64,000 nucleotides of DNA from JAOBAU01 sp034667465 (GTDB lineage Bacteria > Acidobacteriota > Thermoanaerobaculia > Gp7-AA8): contig JAXDJV010000002.1 of NCBI GenBank assembly GCA_034667465.1, forward strand, positions 372,001 to 436,000. Direction: 5' to 3'. Made by a program: the position numbers and the translations under genes. This document shows, piece after piece, positions 23,059 to 33,400 of the stretch (positions within the stretch are counted from its first letter, which is position 1; each line of letters starts with the position of its first letter). The notes under the pieces were generated by a model. It saw only the letters and a list, made by a program, of their open reading frames with translations, did no database searches and was not told the DNA's origin.

Positions 23059-25721
23059 AACTCTTCCGCGCGTTCCTCGCGCACGAAGTGAAGATGCAGT
23101 TGCGCTCCGGACGCTTCCGGCTGCTCGCGGTCGTCTACACGATCGTCTGCCTCGCGCCGATCGTCGTGCCGATCGTCCTTTCGCATCGCGCCTCGAACGC
23201 CATCGGTCCGTCGCTGTACGCGTCGACGCTGGAGATGATTCAGCCGCTGGCGACTGCGATTCTCTCTGCCATCCTCGCCATCGACGCGATCTCGCGCGAG
23301 CAGCAGGAAAACTCGTTTCGCGTCGTCTCGCTCGCGCCGATCTCGAACAGCGGCTATGCGTTGCGGCGCTGGCTGAGCGTCGTCGTCATCATCGTGCCGC
23401 TCACGCTCGTCGCATCGGCGCTCGCCGCCGCGCTGTCATACACACTCGCCGGCGGCGTGCATGACTCGCTCGCGTGGACGTGGCTGCTGCACATCCTGCC
23501 GATCGCCATCATCTACTCCGCATTCGCATTCGCGCTCGGCACGATCACGGCGCGCACGATCCTCGCCGCGATCATCGGCGCCGCACTCCTCACGTTCGGC
23601 CTCGGCATCGCCAACGATCTCCTCGCGCGATCGCATCGTCAGCTCGGCGCCGTGTTCGGCGGCATCATGCCGAATCGCGCAAAGGCGGAGATGTTCGAGT
23701 GGGCATTTCGAGGGTGGGGCGGCGCGCCGCTGCCGACGGAAGCGCGGTTCGACGTCGCGCGCGCGCTCGATGAGATCGTGCCGCGCGATGCGTTGATCGC
23801 CGGCCTCGCGGCGCTGATGCTCGGTCTCGCGCCGCTGATGCTGCGCCGCACGCGGCGCGACATCCGTCCGTGGCCGGTTGCGCCCGATCACAGTCTGCGC
23901 ACGTTCATCAAAGCGATCAATCGCGTGCGCGACGACTTCACGCCCGACGGCAAAGTCGAATGGAGCGAGATCATCACCGCTGCATGCGGCGTGTTGTTGC
24001 TCGGCGGCGCGATCGCCGCGCTCACGGCGCGTGAAACGAAGTATCAGCGGCTCGCCGCCGAGCGATTCAACACCGAGACCTCGTCAACTCCTGCGCCGAC
24101 GCCGCTCGCAGTCGTCGCAACGTCGATGCGCATCGACGGCACGGTCGGCGACGACGGCAGCGTTCGCACGCGATCCGTGCTCGCACTTCGCAACGACGGT
24201 GCGGCGCCGGTGCAAACGCTCGGCTTCGCCATCAATCCGATGCTGACGATTCGTTCCTCCGCATCGGAAGGACGCGTGACCGCGACGCGGAGCTGGAATC
24301 GCATCGCCGTCGTGCTCGATCCGCCGCTCGCACCGCACGCAACGCGCACGATCACCTTCAACGTCGCCGGCACGCCGGGCGAGATCGACTTCGCCATCTA
24401 CAACCCATTTATTCAGCGCTACCCGCGATTCCGCGATGCAAAAGACGCGATCGACATGCAGGCGCTCGCGCTCAGCACCTTCACCGCCTCGGCGAATCGC
24501 GCGCAACTCTCGATGCCGCTCTCCGATCTCGCGCCGGTGCTTCGTTACACGAAGTGGGAACCGATCTACAACGGCGACGGATCGGTCACCATCCGCGAAG
24601 AGCAGCTCGCGACCGCGACGCCGCTGCATCTCGACCTGCGCGTTCCGCGCAACACCTTCGTCGCCGATTCGTGCGGCTCGATCTCATCCGCATCGCAACT
24701 CGTCACCGGCTGCAACGCCGATCCGGCGAAACATCTCCTGTTCGGTGGCGCGCTGCAATCGATTCCGATCGGTCCAACCGCGACGCTTGCGTTTCTCCCC
24801 GCGCATCAGCCGTTCGCGAAGCTGCACGGCGGAACGTTGCAGCAGGCGCTGGCGCTGATCGGAAAGGCGTGGCCGGGACTCGGACTGCGCGAGCGGATCG
24901 TCTTCGTCGAACGTCCGTCGGAAGAGCTCGAGCGCTACTACGGCGACTACAACCCGTCGTACACGATCGAGTCGATCCGCGCGTACGGCGCGCTGCAGCT
25001 TCTTCCCGAGCTGATGGTGACGAGTCGCACGCCGCTCAAGCCCGGCGTCGTCGCGACGTCGATCCTCGCGCACGCGCTGTTCGACCGGCGACTGCTCGTT
25101 CGCGATCAGCATGGCTTTTTCGCGCGCTTCTATTCGTACGTCGCGCGCGCACGCGTTGGTGAGTCGATGAAAAGCGGCGCAGTCGAACCGGGCATCCAGG
25201 GCGGCAGCCCCGCAAGCAATCCGATTCTGCTCGATCCCGACATCCGGCTGCGCCGCGTCCTCGTCGACATCGAAAATCGCGTCGGCTCCGATCGGCTTGT
25301 CGCCGGCATCAACGACTTCATCACCTCGAGCCGCGAGCCGGGCAACGCGAAGGAACTGCTCAACGCGATCGCCCGGCGCGGCGACGTCTCACTCGACCGC
25401 GTTTATCAGGACTACTTCGAAGGACGTGCGCTGCCGAAGCTGACGTTCGTCGACGTCGAGTTCCATCGCGCCGGCGACGCCTGGCAGGTGACCGGAAACC
25501 TGCGCAACGATGGCAGCGGCGAAGCGTTCTGCCCGATCGTGTTGCGCACCGCCTTCGAATCGGTGAAACGCGTCATCCGCGTCGACACGAAAGAGGTCGT
25601 GCCGTTCTCGATCTCGACGCCGTACGCGCCGCGCTCGCTGCAACTCGATCCCGACCGAGTCTGTTATCGCTTCGCGGCGGTCGGCCTGGTCGACAACGTC
25701 GATTACAAGGGCGAGCGATGA
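23055..25721 (+). CDS. ABC-2 permease fused to a degenerate M1-peptidase-like domain
   Basis: The 888-residue protein has about six membrane helices in its first 280 residues (ABC-2 pattern, with a Ser-Arg-Glu-Gln-Gln-Glu-Asn-Ser-Phe-Arg cytoplasmic loop) and another helix near 310-330. A large extracytoplasmic part follows. Its layout (N-terminal beta domain, then a helical region with Tyr-Gly-Asp-Tyr-Asn-Pro-Ser and a C-terminal Tyr-x-Asp-Tyr-Phe-Glu-Gly) resembles ABC-permease/M1 aminopeptidase fusions. The expected zinc motif His-Glu-x-x-His is absent; the equivalent stretch reads Ser-Ile-Leu-Ala-His-Ala-Leu-Phe-Asp. The domain is therefore probably non-catalytic, perhaps substrate-binding. 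Start and stop overlap both neighbours by ATGA. Confidence 0.82.
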   Translation: MKLFRAFLAHEVKMQLRSGRFRLLAVVYTIVCLAPIVVPIVLSHRASNAIGPSLYASTLEMIQPLATAILSAILAIDAISREQQENSFRVVSLAPISNSGYALRRWLSVVVIIVPLTLVASALAAALSYTLAGGVHDSLAWTWLLHILPIAIIYSAFAFALGTITARTILAAIIGAALLTFGLGIANDLLARSHRQLGAVFGGIMPNRAKAEMFEWAFRGWGGAPLPTEARFDVARALDEIVPRDALIAGLAALMLGLAPLMLRRTRRDIRPWPVAPDHSLRTFIKAINRVRDDFTPDGKVEWSEIITAACGVLLLGGAIAALTARETKYQRLAAERFNTETSSTPAPTPLAVVATSMRIDGTVGDDGSVRTRSVLALRNDGAAPVQTLGFAINPMLTIRSSASEGRVTATRSWNRIAVVLDPPLAPHATRTITFNVAGTPGEIDFAIYNPFIQRYPRFRDAKDAIDMQALALSTFTASANRAQLSMPLSDLAPVLRYTKWEPIYNGDGSVTIREEQLATATPLHLDLRVPRNTFVADSCGSISSASQLVTGCNADPAKHLLFGGALQSIPIGPTATLAFLPAHQPFAKLHGGTLQQALALIGKAWPGLGLRERIVFVERPSEELERYYGDYNPSYTIESIRAYGALQLLPELMVTSRTPLKPGVVATSILAHALFDRRLLVRDQHGFFARFYSYVARARVGESMKSGAVEPGIQGGSPASNPILLDPDIRLRRVLVDIENRVGSDRLVAGINDFITSSREPGNAKELLNAIARRGDVSLDRVYQDYFEGRALPKLTFVDVEFHRAGDAWQVTGNLRNDGSGEAFCPIVLRTAFESVKRVIRVDTKEVVPFSISTPYAPRSLQLDPDRVCYRFAAVGLVDNVDYKGER

Positions 25722-26383
25722 GGAACTGGCTCGTACGCATTCGCGCCTCGCTGGCGCTGCTCGTCGAGCGGCGCGTCGGCCTCTTCATGACCATCGACGG
25801 CCTCTTCCTCTTCTCCGCGATTCCGCTCGCATTCGGCGGCACCGGCCGCGCCACCGAATTCTGGTTTCCGATCTTCATCATTCCGTCGCTGATCCTCGGC
25901 GTGCCGATGCTCTCCGAATGCGTCGCCGTCGAGCGCCGCAGCGGCACGCTCGATCTCGCACTTTCATCGCCCGGCGCGCGCTTCTACTTCGAGCGGCGCG
26001 CGGTCGCCGTCGCGGCGCTGATGATCGTGCAGGGATGGTTCGGCATCTTCTTCGCGCGCCTCGCCACCGAAACATTTCCGCTCACCGGTCCGCTGATTCA
26101 GATCGTCGTCGTCTCGCTCTTCATCACGTCGGTCACGCTCAACTGGTCGCTGCGCCTCGCCACGCCCGGCGGCGTCATCTTCGCGACCTTCGCCACCGCC
26201 GTCGTTTTTCTTCCGTGGTTCATGTCGAACCCGATCTATCCGCCGGCGGCCGCCGGTCATCCGATGACCGCCGACGACATCCTCAAAGTCACGAAAGACA
26301 ACCTCGTGCTCGCCGGTGCGGCGGGCGTCTTCTACCTCTATTCACTGCAACGGCTGATGCGGCCGGAAACGATCATCACCTGA
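25718..26383 (+). CDS. ABC-2 type permease
   Basis: The 221-residue integral membrane protein has about six hydrophobic segments (for example near 20-40, 47-65, 98-118, 125-145, 150-170, 190-210). Its Glu-Arg-Arg-Ser-Gly-Thr-Leu-Asp-Leu-Ala-Leu-Ser-Ser-Pro loop matches the coupling-loop region of ABC-2 permeases. It overlaps the preceding gene by ATGA and ends 8 nt before the membrane-fusion lipoprotein gene. It probably pairs with the permease domain of the preceding gene. Substrate is not predictable. Confidence 0.85.
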   Translation: MRNWLVRIRASLALLVERRVGLFMTIDGLFLFSAIPLAFGGTGRATEFWFPIFIIPSLILGVPMLSECVAVERRSGTLDLALSSPGARFYFERRAVAVAALMIVQGWFGIFFARLATETFPLTGPLIQIVVVSLFITSVTLNWSLRLATPGGVIFATFATAVVFLPWFMSNPIYPPAAAGHPMTADDILKVTKDNLVLAGAAGVFYLYSLQRLMRPETIIT

Positions 26384-26391
26384 GGTCACAC

Positions 26392-27444
26392 ATGACACGC
26401 ACTTCGCTTCTTCTGATTCTTTGCGCCGCTTCGCTGGCGGCCTGCCACAACGACGACCTCGATCGCGAACCGAATGCGACACCGGTGCGCACCGAAGTCG
26501 CGAAGCGCGCGGAGTTCGCACCGACGATTGCGTTGATCGGCGTCGTGCGCGCTTCCGAAACGGTGCCGGTCGTCGCGCTGAAAGGCGGCTCGATCGTTTA
26601 TGCGCAGCGCTTCGCGGGCGGGTTGCGAACCGGCGAGAGCGTCCGCGCCGGCGAAGTGATCGCGGAGATCCGCAACGACCAGAGCGAGTTCGCGACGCGA
26701 CAGTCGCGGCTCGAGATGGACGCGGCCACTGCCGACTTCGATCGTTCGAAGCGCAGCTACGAGCTCGGCGTCGTGTCGTCGGCCGAATACTCGACGTACA
26801 AAGTTCGCGCGCAGCTCGCGCGTGAACGCTACGCCGCATCGCAGAAAGACGCGACGCGGCAAACGATCGTCGCGCCGCGCGCCGGACGTCTCGTCGTCAT
26901 GCAGCCGGTCGCGAACGGCGTCGAGGTCGCGGCCGGAGCGAAGCTCGCCGACATCGCGTCGGGCGGCGTGCCGATCGTCGAAAGCTCCGTCGCCGCCGCC
27001 GATCGCGATCAGCTTCGTCCCGGTCTCGTCGTCCGGCTCTCTCACGGCGCGTGGAAAGGCGAAGGAAAGATCGCCGAAGTCGCGTCGGTGATCGACACCG
27101 CCGGCACGGCGCGCGTCGTCATCACGATGACGAAAGGCGACGCGCCGCCGCCGGGAACCGGTGTCGACGCGGAGGTTGAATTGGAGAGACGTCCCGACGT
27201 GCTGAGCGTGCCGGAAGATGCGCTGGTCGCCGGCAGCGAAGGACCGGCGCTCTTCATCGTCGGCGCCGCGGAAGGCTGGCGCAACACGTTCGTCGTGAAA
27301 CGCGTCGACGTCGAAACAGGCGGACGCGCGGGCGGACGTGTCGAAGTGCGCGGCGGACTGCGAGACGGCGATCGCGTCGTCATCACCGGCGTCGATACGT
27401 TGTCGGAAGGAACGTCGATCGTCGAGTCGGAGTCGAAGTCGTGA
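26392..27444 (+). CDS. RND membrane-fusion (periplasmic adaptor) lipoprotein
   Basis: The 350-residue protein has a lipoprotein signal with Ser-Leu-Ala-Ala-Cys18. It has the HlyD/AcrA layout: a barrel-sandwich half (Gly-Val-Val-Arg-Ala-Ser-Glu-Thr-Val-Pro), a short helical hairpin (about 95-150), the second half (Ala-Pro-Arg-Ala-Gly-Arg-Leu), and a beta-barrel and membrane-proximal domain. It would link the inner-membrane RND units to an outer-membrane channel. No TolC-like channel is in the window. ATG at 26392 is preceded by GAGGT. Its stop overlaps the GTG start of the RND permease (GTGA). Confidence 0.9.
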   Translation: MTRTSLLLILCAASLAACHNDDLDREPNATPVRTEVAKRAEFAPTIALIGVVRASETVPVVALKGGSIVYAQRFAGGLRTGESVRAGEVIAEIRNDQSEFATRQSRLEMDAATADFDRSKRSYELGVVSSAEYSTYKVRAQLARERYAASQKDATRQTIVAPRAGRLVVMQPVANGVEVAAGAKLADIASGGVPIVESSVAAADRDQLRPGLVVRLSHGAWKGEGKIAEVASVIDTAGTARVVITMTKGDAPPPGTGVDAEVELERRPDVLSVPEDALVAGSEGPALFIVGAAEGWRNTFVVKRVDVETGGRAGGRVEVRGGLRDGDRVVITGVDTLSEGTSIVESESKS

Positions 27445-30400
27445 TCGAAGCGGCGCTGCGCCGGCCGGTGTCGACGATCGTTGCCACGATCGCCTTCTCC
27501 GCCGTCGGCCTCTTCTCGCTTTTCAAGCTGCCGCTCTCGCTCTTGCCGGCCATCGAACGGCCGCGGCTCGTCATCAATGCGAAAGCGGCTTCGAGCTCGC
27601 GCGACGAACTGCTGCACGACGTCACCGTTCCGCTCGAGCGGAGGCTCGCGCTCGTCCCCGGCATCGCGTCGATCGAGAGCGAGACGTCGGATGGCGAAGC
27701 GACGATCACGCTCGAATCGACGTGGCAGAGCGATCCCGATCGGCTGCGCGTCGACGTTGCGCGGCGCGTCGAAGGAGCGAGCGCGATTCCGCTCGACGAG
27801 CTGACGGTTGATGTTCTCGGCAGCGATGCGCAGCCGGTCATTGAAGTGGCGGTGACCGGCGGCAGCGGCGCGAGCCGTTCGACGATCGCACAACGGGTCG
27901 TCGTGCCCGAGCTCGCAAGAATCGACGGAGCGGGACGAATCGAAGTGAGCGGCGCCTCGCCGCTGCGACTCGTCGTCGAACCGCGCGCCGCCGACCTCGC
28001 CGCACGCGGACTGACCGCGGCCGACGTCGAAGAGCGACTGCGAACGGTCGGACGCCCGATCGCCGCCGGACGCGTGCGCGAAGGAGCGTCGGTGCGGCCG
28101 CTGGTTGTATTGCAACCGGTGCGCAGCGCGGACGAGTTGCGTCGCATCCTGGTGCGCGATGTGCCGCTCGGTGAGATCGCGGATGTGTCGCTGAGGGAGG
28201 TCGTGGATGAAACCGCGTTTCGGATGTACCGTCATCCCGAGCGGAGCGAGGGATCCGGGCGGGCGGGGCACGACAGCGCGCACCACACACCCGGATCCCT
28301 CGCTCCGCTCGGGATGACGGGCGTGCTCATTCGCGTACACCGCGCTCCCGGCGCGAACGCGGTCGCACTCGCACGAGGAGTAAGGTCGCGCGTCGCCGAG
28401 CTCGCGTCGCGCGCCGGCGACACACGCATCCGCATCGTCGACGATCGCAGCCGCGAAGTCGCACGCGCTCTCGGTGAGCTCGCACTCTCCGCGCTCCTCG
28501 GCATTCTTCTCGGTACGCTCGTGCTTCGCTTCATGCTCGGACGCTGGCGTCCGACGCTCGCGCTTTCGGTGGTCATTCCGGCCGCGCTCCTCTCATCGTT
28601 CGCGGTCTTCCTCGTCGCGAACGTCTCGCTCGACGTCATCTCGCTCGCCGGACTCGCACTCGCCACCGGACTCCTCGTCGACAACTCCATCGTCGTGCTC
28701 GAATCGATCGAAAGCGCGCGTGCACGCGGCGAACGCGATGCCGTGCTGCGCGGCACGAGACAGATCGTCGTCGCCGTCGTCGCCAGCTCGGTCACGCTGA
28801 TGGTCGTCTTCGCGCCGCTGCTTTATCTGCGCGGCCTCGCGCGAGCGCTCTTCGGCGAACAGGCCATCGCGGTCATCGCATCGGTCGCCGCATCGCTCGT
28901 CTTTTCACTCGCGCTGACACCGGTGCTCGCTGCACGCGGCGCCGCCGAAACAAAACCGCGCAGCCCCGGACTTTCGTCGTATCGCGAATGGCTCGAACGC
29001 GCGCTCGCAAATCCGCGGCGTACCGCGCTGCTCGCCGCGATCGTGCTCATCATCACGATCGGCAGCGGCGCGCTGCTGCCGCGCGAGCTGTTCGCGCGCG
29101 GCGCGTCGAAGCGCGTTGTCGCCGAGCTTCGTTTCGCACGCGATCTCGATCCGATCGCCGCGCGCGCGCAGGGCGAAGCGTTCTGGCGTCGCGCACTTGC
29201 AGCGCTCGATCCGAATGACGTCGAAGCGATGTCGATGCAGCAGCGCGCCGGCGGCGAAGGAGAGCTCGACGTCGAGCTGAAATCGGCGGCGAAGACCACC
29301 GACGCCGTTCGCAAACTTCACGATGCATTGCGCGTCGCCGGCGTCAGTGCGCGCGTCCGCGTTCGCACGAGTGCGTTCGTCGAAGGAATCGGCGGCGATG
29401 CCGATCAGATCGAAGTGATCGCTTCCGCGACCACCGATCGCGACGCCGCGGCGCTCGCGACGCGCATCACATCCGCAATGCAGCGCGCAGGATTCGTGCT
29501 GCATGACGACGATGAGAATCGCGCGCGCACCGCCGTCACGCTGCGATGGAACGAACAGCTCCTCGCCACCAATGCAATCTCGCGCGCGACGATCGAGCAC
29601 GAGCTGCGCGCGGCAACGAGCGACAGCGACGTCGGACAGAGTGACGTCACCGGCAGCGAGCCGTCGATCCGCCTGCTGCCGGTCGCGCCGCGCAACGTGT
29701 CGACGCTGCCGGTTCGCATCGGCGATCGCATCGTGCCGCTGTCCGCCGTCGCCGGAGTCACGATCGCTGCGCGCGCGCCGCGCGTTCGTCACGATCAAAG
29801 CCGGCCGGCGCAACGACTGGTTTTCGATCGCGCAAACGCCTCCGGCAATCCGGAGCGCGTCATCGCGAACGTTTCACTCGGACGCGGCGAACGTGTTCGC
29901 ATCGCAGGCCACGCGCGCGAGCTCGGCGATGCATTCGCGCAGATGCGGCTCGCGTTCATCCTCGTGCTCGTTCTGCTCTATCTGACCATCGCCGCGTTCT
30001 ACGAATCGCTGCTGCTGCCGCTGCTCGTCATGGCGGCGATTCCGTTCGCTGCCGGCGGCGCATTCGCGGCGCTGCTCGTCACCGGCCAGAGTCTCAACGT
30101 GATGTCGCTGATCGGTCTCATCTTCCTCGGCGGCATCGTCGTCAACCACACCATCGTCCTCATCGATCGCGCCGAACAACTCCGCGCCGCTGGCGCCGAT
30201 GAAGAGGATGCGATCCGTTCCGCCGCCGCGGAGCGCTATCGCCCGGTAATCATGACGACCGCCACCGCAATCCTCGGCATGATCCCGCTCGCGATTCTCG
30301 GCGGCGACGGCGCCGAGCTGCGTCGCGCCATCGCCATCGCTGTCACCGGCGGTCTCGTCGCCGCGACCATCTGCACGCTGATCGTCATTCCGCTCCTGCA

Positions 30401-30479
30401 TCGCGCGCTCGAGCCGCTGCGTCGCCGCGGCCGCCGCGCGGAGATTGCGGGCGAGCTTGCCGTGGCGGTCGCGAGGTGA
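27441..30479 (+). CDS. RND-family efflux permease (HAE1/AcrB-like)
   Basis: The 1012-residue protein has the tandem RND architecture: helix 1 (about 10-28), porter domain, helices 2-6 (about 350-490), helix 7 near 540, second porter domain, and helices 8-12 (about 835-1000). The TM4 relay region reads Leu-Val-Asp414-Asn-Ser-Ile-Val-Val-Leu-Glu, and TM10 has Gly-Ile-Val-Val-Asn-His-Thr-Ile-Val-Leu-Ile-Asp. The relay Asp is kept, so proton coupling is plausible. Residues about 264-293 are encoded by an in-frame 88-bp palindromic repeat (28231-28318) and should be absent from relatives. The gene starts with GTG overlapping the adaptor stop. Substrate is unknown. Confidence 0.92.
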   Translation: MIEAALRRPVSTIVATIAFSAVGLFSLFKLPLSLLPAIERPRLVINAKAASSSRDELLHDVTVPLERRLALVPGIASIESETSDGEATITLESTWQSDPDRLRVDVARRVEGASAIPLDELTVDVLGSDAQPVIEVAVTGGSGASRSTIAQRVVVPELARIDGAGRIEVSGASPLRLVVEPRAADLAARGLTAADVEERLRTVGRPIAAGRVREGASVRPLVVLQPVRSADELRRILVRDVPLGEIADVSLREVVDETAFRMYRHPERSEGSGRAGHDSAHHTPGSLAPLGMTGVLIRVHRAPGANAVALARGVRSRVAELASRAGDTRIRIVDDRSREVARALGELALSALLGILLGTLVLRFMLGRWRPTLALSVVIPAALLSSFAVFLVANVSLDVISLAGLALATGLLVDNSIVVLESIESARARGERDAVLRGTRQIVVAVVASSVTLMVVFAPLLYLRGLARALFGEQAIAVIASVAASLVFSLALTPVLAARGAAETKPRSPGLSSYREWLERALANPRRTALLAAIVLIITIGSGALLPRELFARGASKRVVAELRFARDLDPIAARAQGEAFWRRALAALDPNDVEAMSMQQRAGGEGELDVELKSAAKTTDAVRKLHDALRVAGVSARVRVRTSAFVEGIGGDADQIEVIASATTDRDAAALATRITSAMQRAGFVLHDDDENRARTAVTLRWNEQLLATNAISRATIEHELRAATSDSDVGQSDVTGSEPSIRLLPVAPRNVSTLPVRIGDRIVPLSAVAGVTIAARAPRVRHDQSRPAQRLVFDRANASGNPERVIANVSLGRGERVRIAGHARELGDAFAQMRLAFILVLVLLYLTIAAFYESLLLPLLVMAAIPFAAGGAFAALLVTGQSLNVMSLIGLIFLGGIVVNHTIVLIDRAEQLRAAGADEEDAIRSAAAERYRPVIMTTATAILGMIPLAILGGDGAELRRAIAIAVTGGLVAATICTLIVIPLLHRALEPLRRRGRRAEIAGELAVAVAR
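28231..28318. repeat. Perfect 29-bp-arm palindrome inside the RND permease gene
   Basis: Arms 28231-28259 and 28290-28318 are perfect inverted repeats beginning GTCATCCCGAGCGGAGCGAG, with a 30-nt loop. Read in frame it encodes His-Pro-Glu-Arg-Ser-Glu-Gly-Ser-Gly near its start and Gly-Ser-Leu-Ala-Pro-Leu-Gly-Met-Thr at its end. A degenerate copy lies at 57468-57560. Confidence 0.93.
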
Positions 30480-33400
30480 AGACTCGGCGCCTCATCGTCG
30501 CACTCGCCATCGTCCTGCTCGCGCTCGTCGCAGCACCGCGTTTGCGGATCGATTACGCGGCCACGGTTGCGATGCCGGAGATCGCTGTCTCGCTCTCGCT
30601 TCCTCCAGGCGCGGCGAGCGATCCGGCGGAGACAACCGCGCGCTGGCTCGTGCCGATCGAATCGGCCATTCGCTCGCTCGGCGACGTTGCCGGAACGCGC
30701 GGCCAGGTCTCGGGAAACGATGCGGAGCTCACGGTCCGATTTCGCGGCGACGTCGATCCTGAACTGAAGACGGCGCGCCTCCTCTCCGACCTCGCGCCGC
30801 TCCGCGCGAAGCTGCCACGCGACGCGAGCATCGACGTTCGTCCGTCGATGCAGGGCGGCTCGCGGCCGAACCTCGTGCTGGCCGTGCGCGGACGTGACGC
30901 CGATCGCGCCGCGCGCCGCATCGCCGAAGAGTTGCGCACCGCTGACGGAGTTCGCGACGTCCGCGTGTGGGGAGAAGTGCTTCAGGAAACATCGGTTCGG
31001 TTGCGCGACGACGCGCCGCCGTCGATCACCGCCAGCGCCGTCCGCGAAGCGATCGACAGCGCGCTGCACGGCACGCACATCGGCGCGGTGCGCAACGGTT
31101 CGCGCACGCTGCCGCTCGATGCGGCTGCAACCGCGGCGCGCATCGATGAAGTTCGTATTGCCGATCATCGGCTGACGTCGATCGCCAACGTCAGCACCGC
31201 GGCAATGCCGCAGGTGCAATCGTCGCGACTCGATGGCAAACCGGCAGTGCTGCTCTTCGTCATGCGCGATGAAAGCACGTCGCCGTTTCGCTTCGACAAC
31301 AGCGTGCGCGAGCGGCTCGCCGCGAATGTGGAAGTGATCTCCAACGACGCCGCCGATCTGCGTCGTCTGCTGCTGCTCCTCACCATCGGAGCGCTGGCGG
31401 CGACGCTGCTTCTCGGCTCATACGTTCCGGTCGCAATCGCCATCGCCGCGAACGTCGCCTGGCTTGCATCGATCGACGTCGACGCATCGGCGCTCATCGC
31501 CGCGGCGATCGCCATCGCCGGAATCGCACCGCTGGCGCGCATGCGTCGCGACCGCGGCGCGGCGTTGATTGCAGCCGCGGCAATCGCGATGCTACCGGTC
31601 GCGGTCACGCTCGGCAGCCGCGCACTGATGCCGTTCATCATCGGCCCGGCGCGCGCGTTCATGATCGCCGGACTCTCCGCCATCTGCGCGACGATGCTGC
31701 TGCCGGCGACGCGTCCGCTTTTCGCCACGCACGGACTCTTCACACGCCGCCTGCTCCGCAACGCCGCGAGCGTCGTGCTCGCCGTGACGACCGCCGGCTT
31801 CGGCCTTTACGCATGGTGCGGCACCGCACTCGATCCGAAAGGAGCGGGACGCATCCCGGAGCGCGGCCGGCTCTACGTTCGCGTTGCGCTGCCGAGCGGC
31901 GCAACGCTCGCGCAAAGCGTGCGCGCCGTCGAGAACGTCGAGAGTGCCGCGGGAAAACTGAGCGAGATCAAACGCATCTGGAGCATCGTCTCGCCGGAAA
32001 ACGCGACGTCGGTCCTCGAACTGACGCGCGCCGCGCAATCGCCAACAGAAGTGGCGATGCTTCGCGTCCGGCTGCGCAGCATGATCGTCGTCCCGGGCGT
32101 GGTGTCGATTGAAGAAGGATTCGATCGCTCGGCCGCATCGCGCCTTTCCGACGATCTCGAAGAACGGCCGGAGACGAACGAAGAAGGCTGGATGTATCGC
32201 TTCATCATGCACGGCACGAACCTCGATGGAATGCGGCGAACCGCCGACACGATTGAGCGCCGGCTGAAGACCGCCGGTCTCGCCAGCCGCGTCGACGCGC
32301 GATGGGGAGCGACGTCGAGCCGCGTCGAGCTCGTTCCGCATCGCGACACCACGCCGCAGGTTGCCGCGGCGATCGCGTCGTCGCTCGTCGAACGAACGGT
32401 TCCGGCGCCGCGCGTCGAGTTGAGCGACGGCCGCTTTCTCACTGTCTCTGCCGCGCGCGCACCACGTACGTACGACGACGTGCCGCGCGAGCGCGATCTC
32501 TTCGCCACGCCGCTTCGCTCCGTCGACGGCGTTGCAACCGTCCTTTCCGCATTCACTCCGCGCGCCTCGATGGTTCCAGGCTCCGCGCAACGCGAGCTCG
32601 GACGTTTCGTGCTGCCGATCACTGTCAATGTCGGCGGGCACGAAGAAGCGCAGATCCTCGATCATCGCGAAAAGATCGATCGTCTCCTCACGAATCTCGC
32701 GATGCCGCCCGACGTTTCGCTGGCGCGGCCGTCGCTGTCGAAGCTGCAGATGTCGCGCGAGAAGTTGCGCGCGATCGGCCTCGCGACGCTGCTCCCGCTG
32801 CTCCTCTTCGCCATCGGCGCGATCGCGCTCAGCTCCACGCGCGCCGCGTTCGTCGCACTCGCACCGGCCGGCGCCGCGGTATCACTCACCGGCGCGCTGA
32901 TGATGATCACGTCGGCGGCCATCGATGAGCCGACGCTGCTCGCGATGTCGGGCGCCGCGTGCTGCATCACCGCGATGGCGATCATCGCCATGCGCGTGCG
33001 CTCGAACGTCTCCGCGTATCGGATGCTGCGTCACGCGAGCCTTCCCGCGGTTGGCGGATCGCTCGCCGCGCTGTTGATGCTCGTGCCGGCCGCATTCATC
33101 GAAGCGTCGCTGCGCGGCGGATGGCGTCAACCGCTGCTCGCGGCCGCGACGATGCTCGCGTGCGGCAGCGCGCTCGCGCCGATGCTCTCCGCGGCCATCG
33201 GCATCGTCGCGCGCGATCTTCGCCGCCGCACATCGACCGAAGGACAGACGATGCGACATCCCGCGGTCTGGAACGCGACCGATGACCCGACCACGCTCAG
33301 CGTGCAGAACGTCACGAAGGTTTACGCCGGCGGATTTCGCGCGCTGCATCGCGTCTCGTTCGAACTACGTCCCGGCGTCGTCGGCCTGCTCGGACCGAAC

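Noticed and set aside
27042..28340. 432-codon minus-strand open frame beginning in the palindrome at 28231
   Set aside because: It lies opposite the adaptor and RND permease genes, starts inside a repeat and has no recognisable domain.
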